Positions 5,326-5,565 of a DNA stretch of 5,565 nucleotides are shown here, one piece after another. The notes under the pieces were generated by a model, which had not been told where the DNA came from, made no database searches, and was given only the letters and a program-made list of their open reading frames with translations. Positions within the stretch are counted from its first letter, which is position 1. Each line of letters opens with the position of its first letter. The translations under genes and the position numbers were made by a program. This DNA is from DATKNA01 sp035541595 (GTDB taxonomy: Bacteria; Actinomycetota; Actinomycetes; Actinomycetales; Kineosporiaceae). The DNA is taken from the NCBI GenBank assembly GCA_035541595.1, contig DATKNA010000247.1, forward strand, positions 1-5,565, given 5' to 3'.

Positions 5326-5331
5326 TAGGAT
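5326..5331 (+). promoter_or_regulatory. -10 element of a probable gatC promoter
   Basis: TAGGAT matches the actinobacterial -10 consensus TANNNT and stands out in the GC-rich surroundings. It would start transcription near 5338, leaving a 5' leader of about 30 bases before the gatC ATG. No clear -35 is visible; GTCGGT around 5302-5307 is the best match at a usable spacing. Confidence 0.5.
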
Positions 5332-5358
5332 CGAGGGTCGCCTGCCAGACCGTCCCCC

Positions 5359-5363
5359 GGGAG
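5359..5363 (+). promoter_or_regulatory. Ribosome binding site of gatC
   Basis: GGGAG ends four bases before the ATG at 5368. The spacing is somewhat short but acceptable, and it supports this start, from which the conserved GatC sequence begins at once. Confidence 0.55.
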
Positions 5364-5367
5364 CGCC

Positions 5368-5565
5368 ATGTCCGCCATCTCGCGCGCGGAGGTCGCACAC
5401 CTCGCCGCGTTGGCCCGCATCGACCTGCGACCCGACGAGCTCGACCGGCTCGCCAGCCAGCTCGACGTCATCCTGGACGCGGTCGCCACGGTCCAGAAGG
5501 CCGCCGGTGAGGACGTCCCGGCCGCGTCGCACCCCATGCCGCTGACCAACGTCACCCGGCCGGAC
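5368..5565 (+). CDS. gatC: Aspartyl/glutamyl-tRNA(Asn/Gln) amidotransferase subunit C, 3' end outside the window
   Basis: The first 66 codons are present, all open, running off the window edge. The protein begins MSAISRAEVAHLAALARIDL and continues with the helical DELDRLASQLDVILDAVATVQ segment and then VPAASHPMPLTNVTRPD. The pattern of an N-terminal EVAHLAxLARI helix, a second helix, and a P-x-x-x-P-LxNVxRxD stretch is characteristic of GatC. Full-length members have about 95-100 residues, so roughly a third is missing. GatC is the small helical subunit that wraps around and stabilises GatA in the GatCAB complex. The complex amidates mischarged Glu-tRNA(Gln) or Asp-tRNA(Asn) in bacteria lacking the corresponding synthetases, as most actinobacteria do. 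gatA is expected immediately downstream. Its own -10 hexamer and leader indicate that gatC opens the operon. Confidence 0.95.
   Translation, partial: MSAISRAEVAHLAALARIDLRPDELDRLASQLDVILDAVATVQKAAGEDVPAASHPMPLTNVTRPD

Noticed and set aside
5099..5398. N-terminal extension of the GGDEF protein up to 5398
   Set aside because: This stretch is Arg/Pro/Thr-rich with no membrane helix, crosses the gatC promoter and start codon, and lacks a ribosome site; ATG 5098 directly precedes the membrane region.
3972..5555. 527-residue reverse-strand frame overlapping the GGDEF gene
   Set aside because: It is the shifted shadow of the GGDEF frame, dominated by Arg/Gly/Ala runs, and it also runs through the intergenic region and antisense to gatC.

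Overview
This is very GC-rich DNA (third codon positions are almost all G or C) with the gene order of an actinobacterial chromosome: a methionine-synthase-like gene, then ligA, then gatC. The same order of the first and last of these around ligA is known in Mycobacterium and relatives. The LigA protein is very close to the mycobacterial type. Together with the kind of intergenic repeats seen, this suggests a member of the Pseudonocardiales (for example Pseudonocardia or a relative). The genus is inference; the phylum-level placement is firm.

Layout. Positions 1-63 may hold the first codons of a leftward gene cut by the window edge (weak). Positions 64-201 are a promoter region with an actinobacterial -10 hexamer (TAGACT) placed so that the transcript would begin at the GTG of the next gene. 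A rightward 338-aa cobalamin-independent methionine-synthase-like protein runs 202-1218. From 1219 to 1760 there is no convincing gene. This 542-bp gap instead holds three different tandem-repeat families, each with a period of 21 or 22 bp, and one inverted copy of the main repeat. ligA (NAD+-dependent DNA ligase) follows to 3914. Its stop codon lies inside a fourth tandem repeat of five 13-bp units. A leftward gene (5098 to 3992) encodes a six-helix membrane protein with an intact GGDEF diguanylate cyclase domain. After a 269-bp divergent promoter region, gatC starts at 5368 and runs off the window.

How the genes relate. ligA (replication and repair) and gatC (tRNA-Gln/Asn amidation) are housekeeping genes. 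The methionine-synthase-like protein is their usual actinobacterial neighbour and is of uncertain function. The GGDEF gene is the accessory element: it lies on the opposite strand between ligA and gatC and points towards ligA. No mobile-element gene, tRNA, rRNA or CRISPR array was seen.

Most notable signal. The unexplained structure is the repeat-filled gap upstream of ligA. Nine 22-bp units share an invariant 12-bp core (CGTGATCGCCAC) but have variable 10-bp tails. They show 44- and 66-bp higher-order duplications, and an inverted near-identical copy lies 54 bp downstream. The repeats look like a family of dispersed intergenic elements whose core is under constraint. Their function is unknown.
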